Shown: positions 42,290-53,464, counted from the stretch's first letter. The stretch: DNA of 64,000 bases from Odobenus rosmarus divergens (GCF_000321225.1 NW_004450267.1:2611191-2675190), one strand, 5' to 3'. Notes: generated by a model from the letters alone, not told the origin. Program-made: numbers and translations.

Positions 42290-42560
42290 TTAAAGGGAAA
42301 TCCTGCTTTAATCATATGGTTAAACGTATTCAGTCTCACGAGAGGGGTGAATGGATGAACATGACGGGGAGGGGGAAGAGGTATTGTTAGGCCACGTCTC
42401 GCTACGGTGGCGAAAACTGAAGCCTGCTTCAAATAATGCTCTTGAAAGAGAATGAGGTTTATGGTAACAAATAGTTGGTGTGGTGATTGAATGATATAGA
42501 TGGCCGTTGAAATCGAAAGAAATAGCGATTGAGACACACGGCGAAGAGTGAAGCTCCCCT
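42290..42560. promoter_or_regulatory. Candidate conserved element with retained CpGs
   Basis: I count 12 CpGs in about 225 bases (42320-42545) although the sequence is not GC-rich, for example GTCTCGCTACGGTGGCG and GAAATCGAAAGAAATAGCG. CpG retention outside a GC-rich island suggests purifying selection or lack of germline methylation. No repeat family or exon matches. Confidence 0.4.
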
Positions 42561-43050
42561 GGGGGAGGTTTGGAAAGTGGTCCTCTGAGGGAGTCTGCTC
42601 TGCTGCCCCCCAAGAGAAGTCCTCCCTCCGCCCGGGTCCCACTACCTCCGCACCTGGGTCCAGTGTAAACGACCATCGTTCTGGGCCTCAGCTTCCTTCC
42701 CAGGGAAGCGGCCTCCTGGTAGTCCAAGAATAAAACGTCAGGAAACGGCCGTGGGTCTGCTGAGGAGGGAGGGACAGCATTCACCAAATGGTGCACAGCC
42801 CCCTCTCAGAACCTGAAGAACCAGGAGCATCTGAGACCAGAAAAGCAGAAAGCAGCTAATGAAGAAGTTAGCCGCAGGGCCCAGCCAGTTTTTGTTTGCC
42901 CTGCATTCTTTGTCTAACCACCCTGAACACCACATTTAAACCTGTGAGGGTTTGCCCTTTGAGCTGATGGGTGGCATTGGCTCTCAGCAGAACAAATCTG
43001 GAGAGAAAGCAGTGAACTCTCTCGCTGGAGTGGAGGGTACATCCTCTTGT
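42561..43050. other. Single-copy DNA, nothing recognised
   Basis: About 490 bases of mixed composition. No repeat or exon recognised. Confidence 0.35.
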
Positions 43051-43055
43051 GATCT

Positions 43056-43080
43056 CCGCCCCCGCCCCCCGCCCCCGCCG
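43056..43080 (-). promoter_or_regulatory. GC-box cluster / G-quadruplex motif on the minus strand
   Basis: Four C runs separated by single bases (CCGCC-CCCGCCCCCC-GCCCCCGCC) form three overlapping GC boxes and a classic G4 motif on the minus strand. Such sites bind Sp/KLF factors in promoters. No transcript start is visible here. Confidence 0.45.
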
Positions 43081-43167
43081 GGCCAGCATGGGGAACTGGA
43101 ACAAAGCCATGGAGCCTGCTGGGAAGGAGTTGTTCACTGGTCACAGACCTGGTAGAGAGCAGTGGGC

Positions 43168-43186
43168 GGGGGGGGGGGGGGGGGGG
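43168..43186 (+). repeat. Poly(G) run, 19 bases
   Basis: Nineteen consecutive G followed by CGCGGCGCG. It can form G4 on the plus strand, about 100 bases from the minus-strand motif. Confidence 0.85.
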
Positions 43187-43189
43187 CGC

Positions 43190-44660
43190 GGCGCGTTGTG
43201 TCTGGAGCTGGGCTTGGGTCCTCGCAGGTGGGCTGGCATAGTTCTCTCTAGGGAAAGTACCAGAGAGGCCTGGCTCACAGCAAGTTGGAGGTTTCACTGG
43301 CCTGGCATCATCCTCAGGAGAGAGTGATCTGGCAGATACCATCTTTCCCTACCGACCTGGCAGGAGTCTGCTCCTGTGTGGGGAGGGGAGGAGTTCTCTT
43401 GGATCAGGTGAGCACTGCCAGGTGAGCCAGCACACAGAGCACCTTGTCTCCTCGGCAGCCAGAGGGGAACTGGTGTCCGTAAGAGGTGACACAGAGCTGC
43501 CCAGCCGTTCATGGCTTCTCTCAACACACATGGCCGTGTGGCGGTCTAGTCCTTGCGGACCCAGAACCCATTTTCCCTTTCTTTGGCGACGGACTCCAAT
43601 TTTACTTGAAGAGGCAAGGAGACTAATTCTTAGCCACTGCTGCTGCAGGAGTGGCCAATGAGATGCCAGCAAACGTTATTAGGCAGGTCTTCAAGGGGGC
43701 TGACCCGGTGGGAAGGAACCATGCAGACCCTTGCCCTTCCCCTCTTCCTCTCTGGAGTGCAGAGGTGCTGGCTAGAACTTAAGTGGTCGTCTTGGTTTGT
43801 GAGGCCCATAAGGACATCGTGCTCTAGAAATGACTGGGGAAAAGTCTAGAGGGAGTCCTAGCCCCTGATGCTTTGGAGGACTGCAGCCTATCCTCAAAGA
43901 CACCTTTTAGATGAGCTGATAAGCCCCCAATGTGTGATTTGGACTCTGTTACTAATAAAAAAAAAAAATGCCTAACTGATTCCTGCTGACTCAGAAGGTA
44001 GTGAGCTCCTCGTCACCGGAGATGTGCAAGCATCAGCTGCGGTGTTAGTGGTGGTGGCGGGGGGAGGGATGGCAGGGGTGGGGGTGGGTAAGAGCAGGGT
44101 GTTGAGCCGGAAGTCTGCTGTACTTCCTATTCGGTGGCCCGTGCTGTGCACAAACCACAGGTCCCCTAGAGGTGTTCACCCCCAGACTGCTGTGGCCATT
44201 GTATCAGTGGCTTTAGTCTGAGTTTTAAACCAGCAGGCTAAGAAGAGAGAGAGGTTCCCCACAAATTAGTGGCCAGTTTGAGCCGTGGGCGTCTCAAACC
44301 CGAGGCTGCGCAGGAGAAACAGTCTTGGGTGCCAGGGTGCAGGTGGCTCTGGGGACAACTCCAGCTTCATTCAGCGTGACTGCCCTCTAGGCCCATAGGG
44401 GGCACTAAGGAACCACCGGATCTCTGTCTCCTCGCTGCCTGGGGTCCGTCTCTCTTCTCCAGCCCTCCCCAGCCAAGGAGAGAGGAAAGAATGGGGCTGG
44501 GGCTAGCACAGAGTGGGTGGGAATGAAATCCTCTCCCTGCCCCTCTTCTTCTTAAAGATCTAAAAACGCAGAGCATCTGGTTTTAAAGTTCAAAAGAAAA
44601 CGCCCCACCCAACTCCTCCAAGAGAGCTTGACATTTCTGTCCCTGAATCGGAGACTGGGA
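43190..44660. other. Single-copy DNA, nothing recognised
   Basis: About 1.5 kb without recognised repeats. GCCCATAGGGGGCACTAAGG near 44391 resembles a CTCF core with two mismatches. Frames of 60-142 codons on both strands lack support. Confidence 0.35.
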
Positions 44661-44664
44661 AGAG

Positions 44665-44825
44665 GTCGTGGAGACGGGCCAGTCGTCAGCACTCATTTAG
44701 CAAATGAGGAAACTGGAGGCCCAGGGAAGGGAGGCGCTGGGTCCAAAGCATGCAGGGTGTTTGTGGCGCGTAGGGCCAGGGATCCGGGCCTTCCAATTTC
44801 CAGTCTAGAGTTCGTTCCACCACAC
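44665..44825 (-). mobile_element. MIR SINE fragment (antisense)
   Basis: CATTTAGCAAATGAGGAAAC, TGGAGGCCCAGGGAAGGGAG and GGATCCGGGCCTTCCAATTT match antisense MIR in order, though GC-shifted. Confidence 0.65.
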
Positions 44826-46300
44826 CCACCGCCATGGCCACATGTGTTTTCTTTTCTGGCCCTTTGGGGACTCCGGCAGGGCTGGGGGTCTGATGTGAAC
44901 TGGAGTCTGTTCAATTTCACCTCTCATTGCTCCTGCCAGCTCGCCAGCGCTGGCTGACGGGGGCAATTAGAACCAGACATCCCATAAGGGCATTCCAGGG
45001 AGATCGCTTAAAATTCCACAGCAGCTGGGGACTTGCCTTTTCCTGCAGGGATCATCTGGCGTGCAAACACCCAGGCGTGTAAGTCACAGGGTGGGAGACG
45101 GGTGCGTACACACGCTATCTCTCAATACACACTCACCCACAGGCGGAAAACTAGAGAAATATTCACTAGCAATTCTCTTTCCTTCCTACCTCCCAAAGAG
45201 AGAAGTTCGGAATTTACAGGCCACCCTGGGAACACCTAATTACTTGCTGCTGAGGGAGGAGGGCGGTGTTTGCACTGGGCAGTGGGTGGTAGAGGGGCGG
45301 GAGGCCATTCCTGTTTGTCTTCCACCTCCTGCTGATGGTTGCTCACCACCGGGCTCTGGGGGACAGCCAAGGGGTGCTGGTAGCCAGCTTGGCTAATACA
45401 CAATCACAGGAGCCTGGTTTAAAGGTGTCACCTCAGTTTCTCTGTGGGAAAGCTGAGCCTCCAAAAGACAAAACAGCGCAGCAAGGAGCTCCAACCAGGG
45501 ACCACTGCCTTCGATTTCCCCACCTATACTGTCTGGGGACCACAACATTCCAAGCTGAAAGACGGACCCTGGCTCGTGGGTTGCCGGCAGCCCTCTCTGT
45601 TTCTCAGGGCTCCTATTCCACAATTGTCATCAGGAAACCTCGTTTTGGCCAACAACGGGCTACTGTCAAGTTGACTAATGTTCAAGTAAACCCAGAGGGC
45701 CTTTTGTTAGAAGTCCGTGGGAAATGGCCAAAGGCATTGGGAAGGCAGGTGGGAAAACTGCACGTCTTCTTTAATCCAAGGGTCACGTAGGACCACCTGG
45801 TCTAACTGATTTACAGGAGGACAGAGGGGACCTAAGGGACATTCTTCTGACATGTCTACATACCCAGTTGTTTGCAGAGCTTGGGTTAGAACGTCTGTTA
45901 CCCAGCCTAGGATGTTTCCAACATCCTACACTCCCACTCCCAGATTACCCCTTCAAGGTTGGTTATTTGCTTGAATATCCTGGAAGGTTAAGTATAAAAC
46001 CATTAAAACATTAAGTCAGTTCATGAGTACTATGATTTTTATTAGACATACCCTATAACTCGGACTACCTTTTTAAAAATATGTCCCGGACTTTGTGGTT
46101 AATTGGTTGTTGTTAATTGCCAACCCATGCATGTTGTGACTTCACATTACCAGTTGACTTTCCATGTCTGTGTTACCCATGTTCCAGTGATCTCCACTTG
46201 CTGACATCCCTTAGGTCTTCTGTCCATGTTCCACATGCAGCTTTCTTTATCAAGCCGAAGCCCAGAGAGAAAAGAGTGAATTCCCCAGGCTATTTTGATG
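44826..46300. other. Single-copy DNA, nothing recognised
   Basis: About 1.5 kb. A 151-codon frame (45335-45790) has no recognised domain. 45860-46140 is AT-rich and may be an old repeat or unique DNA. Confidence 0.35.
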
Positions 46301-46309
46301 GAAGTAGGA

Positions 46310-46720
46310 GTGCATCCATTCATTGATTCATTCAGCATCAAACCCTTGCTGGGGCTAGGAATTAATTGTGCAAGGTGCTGGGGTGGGTGTGGGGATGGGG
46401 GAAGAGCCCGACAGAGAAGTTGATCTTGAGCAATTCACACTTCGATAAAGGGAGATAGAACATGCCCCTAATGAGCTTTAATATAGGAAATAGACCCAAT
46501 ATGAGAAGGACACATGAAGTGAATTCGGAGGAGAGGAAACCCCTTCTGCTGGGAGAGGGTAGGAGAACAATCAGGGAAGCGTCCCTGGGAAGTGGTGGCA
46601 TGACCATCATGCCTAGAAGGATGGGTGGGCTTCTGTTGTGCTGAGATTGTGGAGGCGGACGAGGCGGGGGAAAGCAGGCAAGGTGGAAAGCGACGGTGTG
46701 TCAGTTTTTTGGGCAATCAG
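46310..46720 (-). mobile_element. Probable L2 LINE (antisense), degraded
   Basis: TGCATCCATTCATTGATTCA, CAAGGTGCTGGGGTGGGTGT, AGAGAAGTTGATCTTGAGCA and TCAGGGAAGCGTCCCTGGGA parallel the antisense L2 3' end and its upstream block. Confidence 0.5.
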
Positions 46721-46948
46721 GACAGGGTAATCAGTACGGCTGGTGAGGCTGGTGCATCCTTGGCAGGTCACCGATGTTTGTGAAAGAATTTGGGCAGCAG
46801 GCATGGGGAAGTTGTCATGGCTTTCTGAGTGGACAAGCGATGTGGGCGTAGCCACCTCTGAGAAGGGTGAGCAGGCCGCAGGGTGTGCGTGCATACACGT
46901 GACCTGGCCAACCCTCACGAGCTTCCCCGAAGATCCCTGGAGTAACAG

Positions 46949-47276
46949 CCTGTATTCCTGACTCCTACTGGAGCCGCCCTTGACAGTTTGCGCCTGTATT
47001 CCTGACTCCTACTGGAGGTGCCCTTGACAGTTTGCGCCTGTATTCCTGACTCCTACTGGAGGTGCCCTTCACAGTTTGCGCCTGTATTCCTGACTCCTAC
47101 TGGAGCCGCCCTTCACAGTTTNNNNNNNNNNNNNNNNNNNNNNNNNNNNNNNNNNNNNNNNNNNNNNNNNNGCCCTTCACAGTTTGCGCCTGTATTCCTG
47201 ACTCCTACTGGAGCCGCCCTTCACAGTTTGCGCCTGTATTCCTGACTCCTATTGGAGCCACCCTTGACAGTTTGCC
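46949..47276. repeat. 44-bp minisatellite, interrupted by an assembly gap
   Basis: Units start at 46949, 46993, 47037, 47081, then 47189 and 47233 after the gap, each exactly 44 bases apart within its block. Each begins CCTGTATTCCTGACTCC. Variable sites include GGAGCCGCCC versus GGAGGTGCCC and CTTGACAG versus CTTCACAG. Because 44 is not a multiple of 3, translation cycles through three frames. No stop appears in some frames, which explains the artefactual open frames here. Confidence 0.97.
47122..47171. other. Assembly gap, 50 N, inside the minisatellite
   Basis: Exactly 50 N. The repeat phase on its two sides is incompatible with 50 bases of 44-bp repeat, so the length is probably a placeholder or wrong estimate. 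Confidence 1.
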
Positions 47277-47289
47277 AAGAGCCTTCACA

Positions 47290-47455
47290 GCCTTTACTCT
47301 TCCAGTGCCCACAACACTGCTGGGAACAACTTGGTGGCATTTCTATTTTCTGTCTCAGGAGACGAGGACTAGCCCCAGGCCGAACAGTGAGTCAAAATTA
47401 CAGCCAGGATCCTGTTCCCATGTCTTCTGACCCCAGGCCCTGGACTTGACTCGGC
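47290..47455 (-). mobile_element. MIR SINE fragment (antisense)
   Basis: TCTATTTTCTGTCTCAGGAG, GCCCCAGGCCGAACAGTGAG and AAAATTACAGCCAGGATCCT fit a degraded antisense MIR, immediately after the minisatellite. Confidence 0.5.
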
Positions 47456-47949
47456 ACCACCCTGGCAAACCAGGTAAGAAGGGAAGGGTCTGTCCCAGAA
47501 CACCAGCCTTGGGGTATTTTGTCGCTTCATTAAAGAATGCGTCATGGGTACAACAGTAGTTTAATCAAAGGGACAGAACCGCATGTGTGTATGTTGTGTG
47601 CATGTGCATGCACATGCCCATGAGGGGCTTTATAGTAAGCTGAGAAACTTGGCTAACAGATTTGTCTGTTTCTCTTCCAGAAGGATAGCCATGGTCCTTA
47701 TCTCAGGGAAGTCAGTCCTACAGTGGTGGGCACCCTAGTGCTCTCACCAATGCTAGGTTTGTGAGCCATTGAGCTATTAGGGTAGGAATGCACAGGCCTT
47801 GCCATTGATAATAGGATTAATAAGGAGAAGCCATTGTCCCAGTGGGTCCTTTGTTAGTCTAGCCTATGAGAGAGAAAGGAATGCTTCAGTCAAACTCCTC
47901 CACCACCAAACACTAAAAGCATCTGTCATTTATTGTCCTTCATGTTCCT
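47456..47949. other. Single-copy DNA, nothing recognised
   Basis: About 490 bases. A short TGTGTATGTTGTGTGCATGT run near 47585 is low-complexity. Confidence 0.4.
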
Positions 47950-48131
47950 CCTCTTCTTCTTCTTTTTTTTTTTAAGATTTATTTATTTATTTATTTTTGG
48001 CGGTGGGGCAGAGAGAGTCAAGCAGACTCCGTGCTGAGCCGACATGGGGCTTGATCTCACAACCCTCAGATCAGGACCTGAGCCGAAACCAAGAGTTGAC
48101 CGCTCAACCGACTGTGCCACCCAGGTGCCCC
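47950..48131 (-). mobile_element. CAN-SINE (antisense), diverged
   Basis: AAGATTTATTTATTTATTTA, GGGGCTTGATCTCACAACCC, AGATCAGGACCTGAGCCGAA and GTGCCACCCAGGTGCCCC. Duplication TGTCCTTCATGTTCCT at 47934-47949 and TGTCCTCCATGTTCTT at 48132-48147, 14 of 16. An older insertion than those with perfect duplications. Confidence 0.9.
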
Positions 48132-48147
48132 TGTCCTCCATGTTCTT

Positions 48148-48655
48148 GATCACAACCTTTTATCCAGCTGTTTAGGGGCCTAGACTTCTTCATTTGTAAG
48201 ATGGACGGAGGTATTGGGGGTGACAGCGAACCACTTGTTCTGAAAGAACCTTCCCAATTCTAAAGGGGGGGAATGTAATGTCACTTGTGGTTCCAAAGTT
48301 GACCAGAGTGACTCAGGTGTAGTGATAAAGGGATGGATTCAGCCATGTCCTGTTTTTAAGGATAGAGAACCACAGGCAGGCCTAGGGCAGCAGGTACTCA
48401 TTAACACCACATGTTTCTCCAGGAGTTTGTGGTTCCAATGTGGTGAGATATTTAAGCTCTGGGCCAGAGTCAAAAGGCTAAGAATGGCCCCTTGATTCAG
48501 GAAGACCCTGAGGAGCTGTGATTCCAGAGGCATTTGGGAAAGAGGAGTGCTCTGGCCCCTCACCTGACAGAGGGCTCAGCAAATGACTGGGTAGCCTTGA
48601 GAATGGGAAGGGAGAGAAGGAAGGGCATTCACCAGACGGATATGTGTCTAAGCTG
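48148..48655. other. Single-copy DNA
   Basis: CTTCTTCATTTGTAAGATGG near 48187 may be a MIR remnant. Otherwise nothing recognised. Confidence 0.35.
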
Positions 48656-48659
48656 CTAG

Positions 48660-48775
48660 GGCCACCAAGTTAAACCTTTCCACTTAACTGATGGGAACCC
48701 CAGCTGGGGATGTGACTTGCCTAATATCTCCCAGCTAATTGGTGATAAAGCTGACTTTTAGGGGGCAGGGTGGGC
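48660..48775 (-). mobile_element. MIR SINE fragment (antisense)
   Basis: CACTTAACTGATGGGAACCC, GTGACTTGCCTAATATCTCC and CAGCTAATTGGTGATAAAGC match antisense MIR. Confidence 0.6.
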
Positions 48776-49245
48776 CCTTTGCAGGATGAAGGAGGTGTTA
48801 GGATGGAGGTGAAGAGAGGACCAGAGGGAACTGGTTAGTAAGGTCCCAAAGGGGAAGTGGTCGAGCCTCTTACAGCGAGGAGGACCGATGTCCACTTGGA
48901 TGATGGTGAGCAGTAGATGTCCTCTTTTGGAGCCCAAGGGCTTGTCCACACAGTCTGCACATGGTCCGGGAGACTGCAAGTCTCTCCAAGCTGGGATGCT
49001 CAGTGGTCCCACCAGAATATTGCTGGGGATCTGGGGGGAGAACTGCTCCATGGTAAAAACTGTTAAAGGACAGGCATTCACATTCTTGGGTAGGAAGTGG
49101 CAGGATGACATGTGGGGGAGCAAGAGAGGGCGAAGGAAAGTGCTCTAAGTGAGACATAAGACAGAAGAGACAGAGTCAGCTCATTCAGAAATGAGGGAGG
49201 AACAGTAGGAATCCATGACAGGCTGCCCTGTAGGGTACCATTCCA
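48776..49245. other. Single-copy DNA, nothing recognised
   Basis: About 470 bases with overlapping frames of 86 (plus) and 121 (minus) codons, neither with recognisable similarity. Confidence 0.4.
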
Positions 49246-49249
49246 AGGT

Positions 49250-49430
49250 GTAGACCAAAGACCTGGGTTCAAGTTCTATCTCACTACCTACTATCTGTAT
49301 GACCTAAAGAAGTCACAGCACCTGAGATTTAGTTTCCTTGGTTGTAAAAGGGGAAGACTACTCCTTACCTTACGGGGTTGCTGAGAGAGTTAAATAACAC
49401 AGAATATGTGGAAATGTTTGACTTTAGTCA
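49250..49430 (+). mobile_element. MIR SINE, near full length
   Basis: AAAGACCTGGGTTCAAGTTC, CTATCTGTATGACCTAAAGA, GTTTCCTTGGTTGTAAAAGG and GTTGCTGAGAGAGTTAAATA are MIR blocks in order. Confidence 0.85.
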
Positions 49431-50260
49431 TATGCGAGTTGGTTAATGTATTCCTACATTTAGCAAGCACGTGCTACGTACCCACTGTGTGCCTGGAAAA
49501 TAGTTTAGGCGCTCCATCAGTGTATTAAAAAATAAAGTGGAGATAGAAAATAAATTCAAATTGTCTGGTTTTGAAGTTGAGAGTAAATCACAAGTATTAG
49601 GGACATTGGCATATGGAACCAGCAAAAATGTAAATGAGCTGCTTGGTAGTCACCATTTTGGATGTAGTGGTGGATCGGATCTGTTGAATGAATATTGTGA
49701 CTGGCAAGATCAAATGGAGGGGAAGCACGGATAGATGTCATCCAGAGACAGTAGTGGGTCTCCTTCAACACAAAAGAAAGAGCTCTAGGATTTCACAGCC
49801 AGAGTTTGGCTATCTGAAACACTTTTTTTTTTCCTACTGTAGGGACGGCAGCGCTCTCTCTTCTCAGGCCTAAGCTTCAGAATGCTGGACATAGATGGCT
49901 TCTCTAAACATGTTTTATTCCATCTTTTTTCCCTCCATTTGAGATCCTTAGGGTTTTTAGGGGTCTATGAGAATTGCAGTAGGGATTTGCAACCTATTTT
50001 CAAAATTTCAAACATCCTATAAAAAAACCACATGTCCTTACAATGAAGTTTTATTTGGCTACAATAATATCAACCAGCCCTGTTGATCAGAGCCTCTGGT
50101 GTGTGCTTTGATGAATAGAAAGGAGAAATAAAATAAAGCCTGCTTAATAAGTTCAGTGTGTTTAGAAGTCAAAAATCTCTCAAACATGGGGGCCTAGAGC
50201 AATAAGGATCTAATAAAAAAGATTGAAAATATAGTTGAAAATGTTGGTAACTATGACTTT
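49431..50260. other. Single-copy DNA, nothing firmly recognised
   Basis: TTTAGCAAGCACGTGCTACG near 49459 may be a small antisense L2 end. The remainder is unremarkable AT-rich DNA. Confidence 0.35.
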
Positions 50261-50264
50261 GATT

Positions 50265-50395
50265 CAACTCTTCCCCTTTCCAATTATGAACTCAAAATGC
50301 CAGAGAAGCAAAGAAACTTGTCCAAGGTCAGAGCTTCTCAGTGGCAAAGCCAGACCCAGAACCCAGACGCCAGGCCACTGGTCTTTTATTGTCCC
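50265..50395 (-). mobile_element. MIR SINE fragment (antisense)
   Basis: CTTGTCCAAGGTCAGAGCTT, CAGTGGCAAAGCCAGACCCA and GAACCCAGACGCC fit antisense MIR. Confidence 0.7.
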
Positions 50396-51360
50396 TTAGT
50401 GTTCTTAAATATGGTTTTGAAATCTACTAAAATTGGTGTGGGTATTAGTAAATGCAAGTCACCTTCCTAAAATCACTGCTTGGGTATCAAAAGGGAAAAG
50501 AATTCTACAAAGGGCTTTTCCTTGGGCAACTCCTCATCCGAGTCCAGTCACCTGATGGGTCATTAGTCCAGCTCATGTTTGTTTGATGGAATTCCCCAAG
50601 GCTGGGGGAAGACTGACAGGCAGGAACGCCCTGCGAGCTTCTTGGGGGAGATGGACATCCTTTCTTTATCTTCAAAGCAAACGTTCAGGAAGGGAAATGG
50701 CAACACTTCCCAGAATTCAGACTGCAGCAAAACATAGATGACCTATCAGACTGACGTCTCATCTATGAGAGGCAGAGGCGAGATCGCCAGGGGTTGCTGA
50801 GGAAATGGGTTGTTCATCAGAGGGGAGCAGGATAGCTGGAAACCTCTCCAATCTGAAAAAGGGGCATCTGGGTCAATCTGGGTTTTCCAAACAGGGAATT
50901 ATGCATAGGGCCCCAAAGTTGCGAGCTGTTGAAGAAAGGTGTTTAGTTGAAATGTGTTCCTCAAGCTTATCAGTTAACAGCAGAACACATTTCAACTTTT
51001 TATTAGGGCACAAGGATTCTGGGAAAATGAGGTAAGATGAATTTAGATTCATAACGACGAAGTGGCCATATGTTTCCATTTGGGAAGGCTAGAGATGCCT
51101 CGTTTGAAAACATCTAATGATTATATTTGGAACATGCAATTAACTTTTCTGTTTGGGGGCTTTCATAATTTAATAAAATATTCTGCATGGATCCGTTCAA
51201 GCTGTTGGTCTCTGTAATTTCCACAGATTTGAGATTCCATCCTGGCTCTGCTTTCTTCCAATGAATTGACATACCCTGGTTCCAATAGGATATACTTAAT
51301 AGTCACAGAACTTGCATTCACTTTTGCCTTCTTCACATGAAAACCACCGGCATCTTTCAA
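50396..51360. other. Single-copy DNA, nothing recognised
   Basis: About 965 bases. A pair of related strings, GAAATGTGTTC near 50949 and its complement GAACACATTTC near 50983, forms a small inverted repeat. No exon recognised. Confidence 0.4.
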
Positions 51361-51364
51361 GAAA

Positions 51365-51930
51365 GCAAATCTGATTATGCCATCGCTCCCTGCTTAAAAC
51401 CCCATGGTGGGGTTCCTGTTGTTATTAAAAGTTAAAAATCTCCTAATGAACCCTATTGGGTTTTGTGAGCCTGGCATCCCCCTACCTCTCTGGCCTCAAC
51501 TTCTCTTGCTCTAGCCATACTGCCTTTTTTTTTTTTTTAATTCCCTGTGATTACCAGGGTCCCTCCTACCACAGGCCCTTTATATATGCTTCTCCCTTCA
51601 CCAAATACCTTGCCCTCCCCTCTTTACCTGATTGCCCTTTAGATACAAACCTACTTGTCACTTACCCAGGAAAATTTCCTCTACACTTCTGTCTACATCA
51701 AATTCCCCATTTAGATGTGCTCAGAGCACCGTGAACTCCTCCTTTATAGCCCTGAAGACAGTTCCACTTTAATTTGTGTGTAGTTATTTAGTTAATGTCT
51801 AATTCCTCCATTGGACTATGAACTTGAACTCATGAGGACTATTGTTCTCACTACTGTGGTTGAGACAGAGCCTGTTACATAGTAGATGCTCACATGTGTT
51901 TGAGAGAATGAAGGGATCATCTCATGTTTG
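51365..51930 (+). mobile_element. L2 LINE, 3' part
   Basis: GCAAATCTGATTATGCCATC, CTGCTTAAAACCCCATGGTG, TCCTAATGAACCCTATTGGG, TCTGGCCTCAACTTCTCTTG and TTACATAGTAGATGCTCACA follow the sense L2 3' order, with a T-run at 51526-51538. Confidence 0.75.
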
Positions 51931-52104
51931 GTCCACAGGAGGTGCTCATTAGATTAGCTGAATGAACGTGGGAAGAAGAGAAGCATTAGGAGCCAAGAGA
52001 GCAGGGCCCTCAGGCCCGACCCTCCACTAACTTGTTCAGTGACTTTGCACTGGGCCAGGCCTGTCCTTCTCTAGGCACCAGGGCCTCCTAGCAAGGCAGG
52101 AAAT

Positions 52105-52235
52105 GGAATCACTGTACTGTGCCGTATGGAATCAGAAGGACCTGCGGTTGGATCCTGGCTCTGCCAGCTTCTAGCTGTGCGACTCTGAGTCTGTTACTTT
52201 ACCTCCCCGAGACATTATTAGTTTGATTAAAATCT
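52105..52235 (+). mobile_element. MIR SINE
   Basis: GAATCAGAAGGACCTGCGGT, GATCCTGGCTCTGCCAGCTT, CTAGCTGTGCGACTCTGAGT and GTTACTTTACCTCCCCGAGA match the MIR 5' half and core. Confidence 0.8.
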
Positions 52236-52329
52236 GTCCAAATTCCCAAAGTTTAGAAATCTGTGAGGGCCCAAGTGAAGCCAGTGGCAGTGAGAATGGA
52301 GAGGAGATGGAGAGAAGAGGTAGTTTGGA

Positions 52330-52535
52330 CAGAGGGGAAGTGAACCAGTGAGTCTCAGAGTGTGGTCCTAGGACCGACAGTAGCAGCAACACCTGGGAAC
52401 TCGATAGGACGGTAAAGTCTCCAGCCCCATCCCACACCTACTGAGTTAGAAACTATGGAGGTGGGTCCCGGGAAGCTGTGCTTTAAGGAGCCCTCCAGGA
52501 GATTCTCATGCATTTCCAAGTTTGACAACCACTAG
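52330..52535 (+). mobile_element. MER5A hAT-Charlie element, near full length
   Basis: CAGTGAGTCTCAGAGTGTGG, TCCTAGGACCGACAGTAGCA, CACCTACTGAGTTAGAAACT, GGGTCCCGGGAAGCTGTGCT and TTTGACAACCACTAGATCAG match MER5A in order. Non-autonomous, no transposase. Confidence 0.85.
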
Positions 52536-53460
52536 ATCAGAGGTTGAGGGTGAGGGAGAGAAAAATATTGAAGACAGAGGAGGTGCTAAAAGGCAAAGGT
52601 AACCAGTCGGAACTATTTGAGGGCTTGGCTTGCTGGTCTCTAATAAGAGTGACTCCCTGGCTTGTTAAGCTGTCTGTGAGGCATACGGGGTGGAGTAGAG
52701 GAATCAAATGTAGGTCATCTACAGATAGAAAACCCACTTTTATGAGGGACATTAAGGAAGTTATAATCAGGGAGAAACATCTTGATTTCATGAGATGTCC
52801 CAACATAACTTGAAATAGGACAAGGCCCTGGGAAATGGGACCATCCCATGCACCTGTGTCCTGGAGCATCTGGCAATCCCAGACAACAACACTGAAGAGA
52901 CTTAGCTATTTCCTTTCCCCGGAAACCTCCTGGGCCTAAGTGATCCATTTGTGCCTGCATGATCTCTCTTTTAATGAGGGCTCCAAATAGGCGCTGTAGA
53001 GTTCACAGAAATGCTTTCTATTCTTGCCAAATAATCAGAACATTTCATAGCTAGGACCTTGAGGGGATGATGGCTAAACACAGCCCCACCCATATCACCA
53101 CAGAGTTTTGAACAATAAACCCAACATCTGGTTTCTTGTTTGTGACATTACCATTGGGATGCTGTGGAGACCAGGGAGCCATCGTTGTTGTAAATCCACA
53201 GCACTCAGAGTCCAATGAGCACTTTCTTCACTGATGTATTTTGCACATGCTTTGGCTGTATTTTGTGTGTGTGTGCTTGTTTTAATCAATATGTTATACA
53301 TACATGTGTTGACAATTAATAGTTATCTCAGTTTTTTTATCCTCTTTTGTATATCACCAAGTTTTTCCAAGGAATGCTTATTGTCATCACTTTCATCATT
53401 ATCATCATCAGTGTTATTTAACAGCTAGTGTTCAAAGGCGGGGAATCTCTGGAAGTTGAG
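52536..53460. other. Single-copy DNA, nothing recognised
   Basis: About 925 bases. A TGTGTGTGTG run near 53265 and TCATCA-rich triplets near 53390-53410 are low-complexity. Frames of about 110 codons are unsupported. Confidence 0.4.
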
Positions 53461-53464
53461 GCTA

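Noticed and set aside
46949..47276. CRISPR-like array of direct repeats
   Set aside because: Units are contiguous with no unique spacers; it is a minisatellite in a mammalian genome.
47018..47430. Frames through the minisatellite that look like a repeat protein
   Set aside because: They cross 50 N, and the 44-base unit shifts frame every copy; openness is a property of the repeat.
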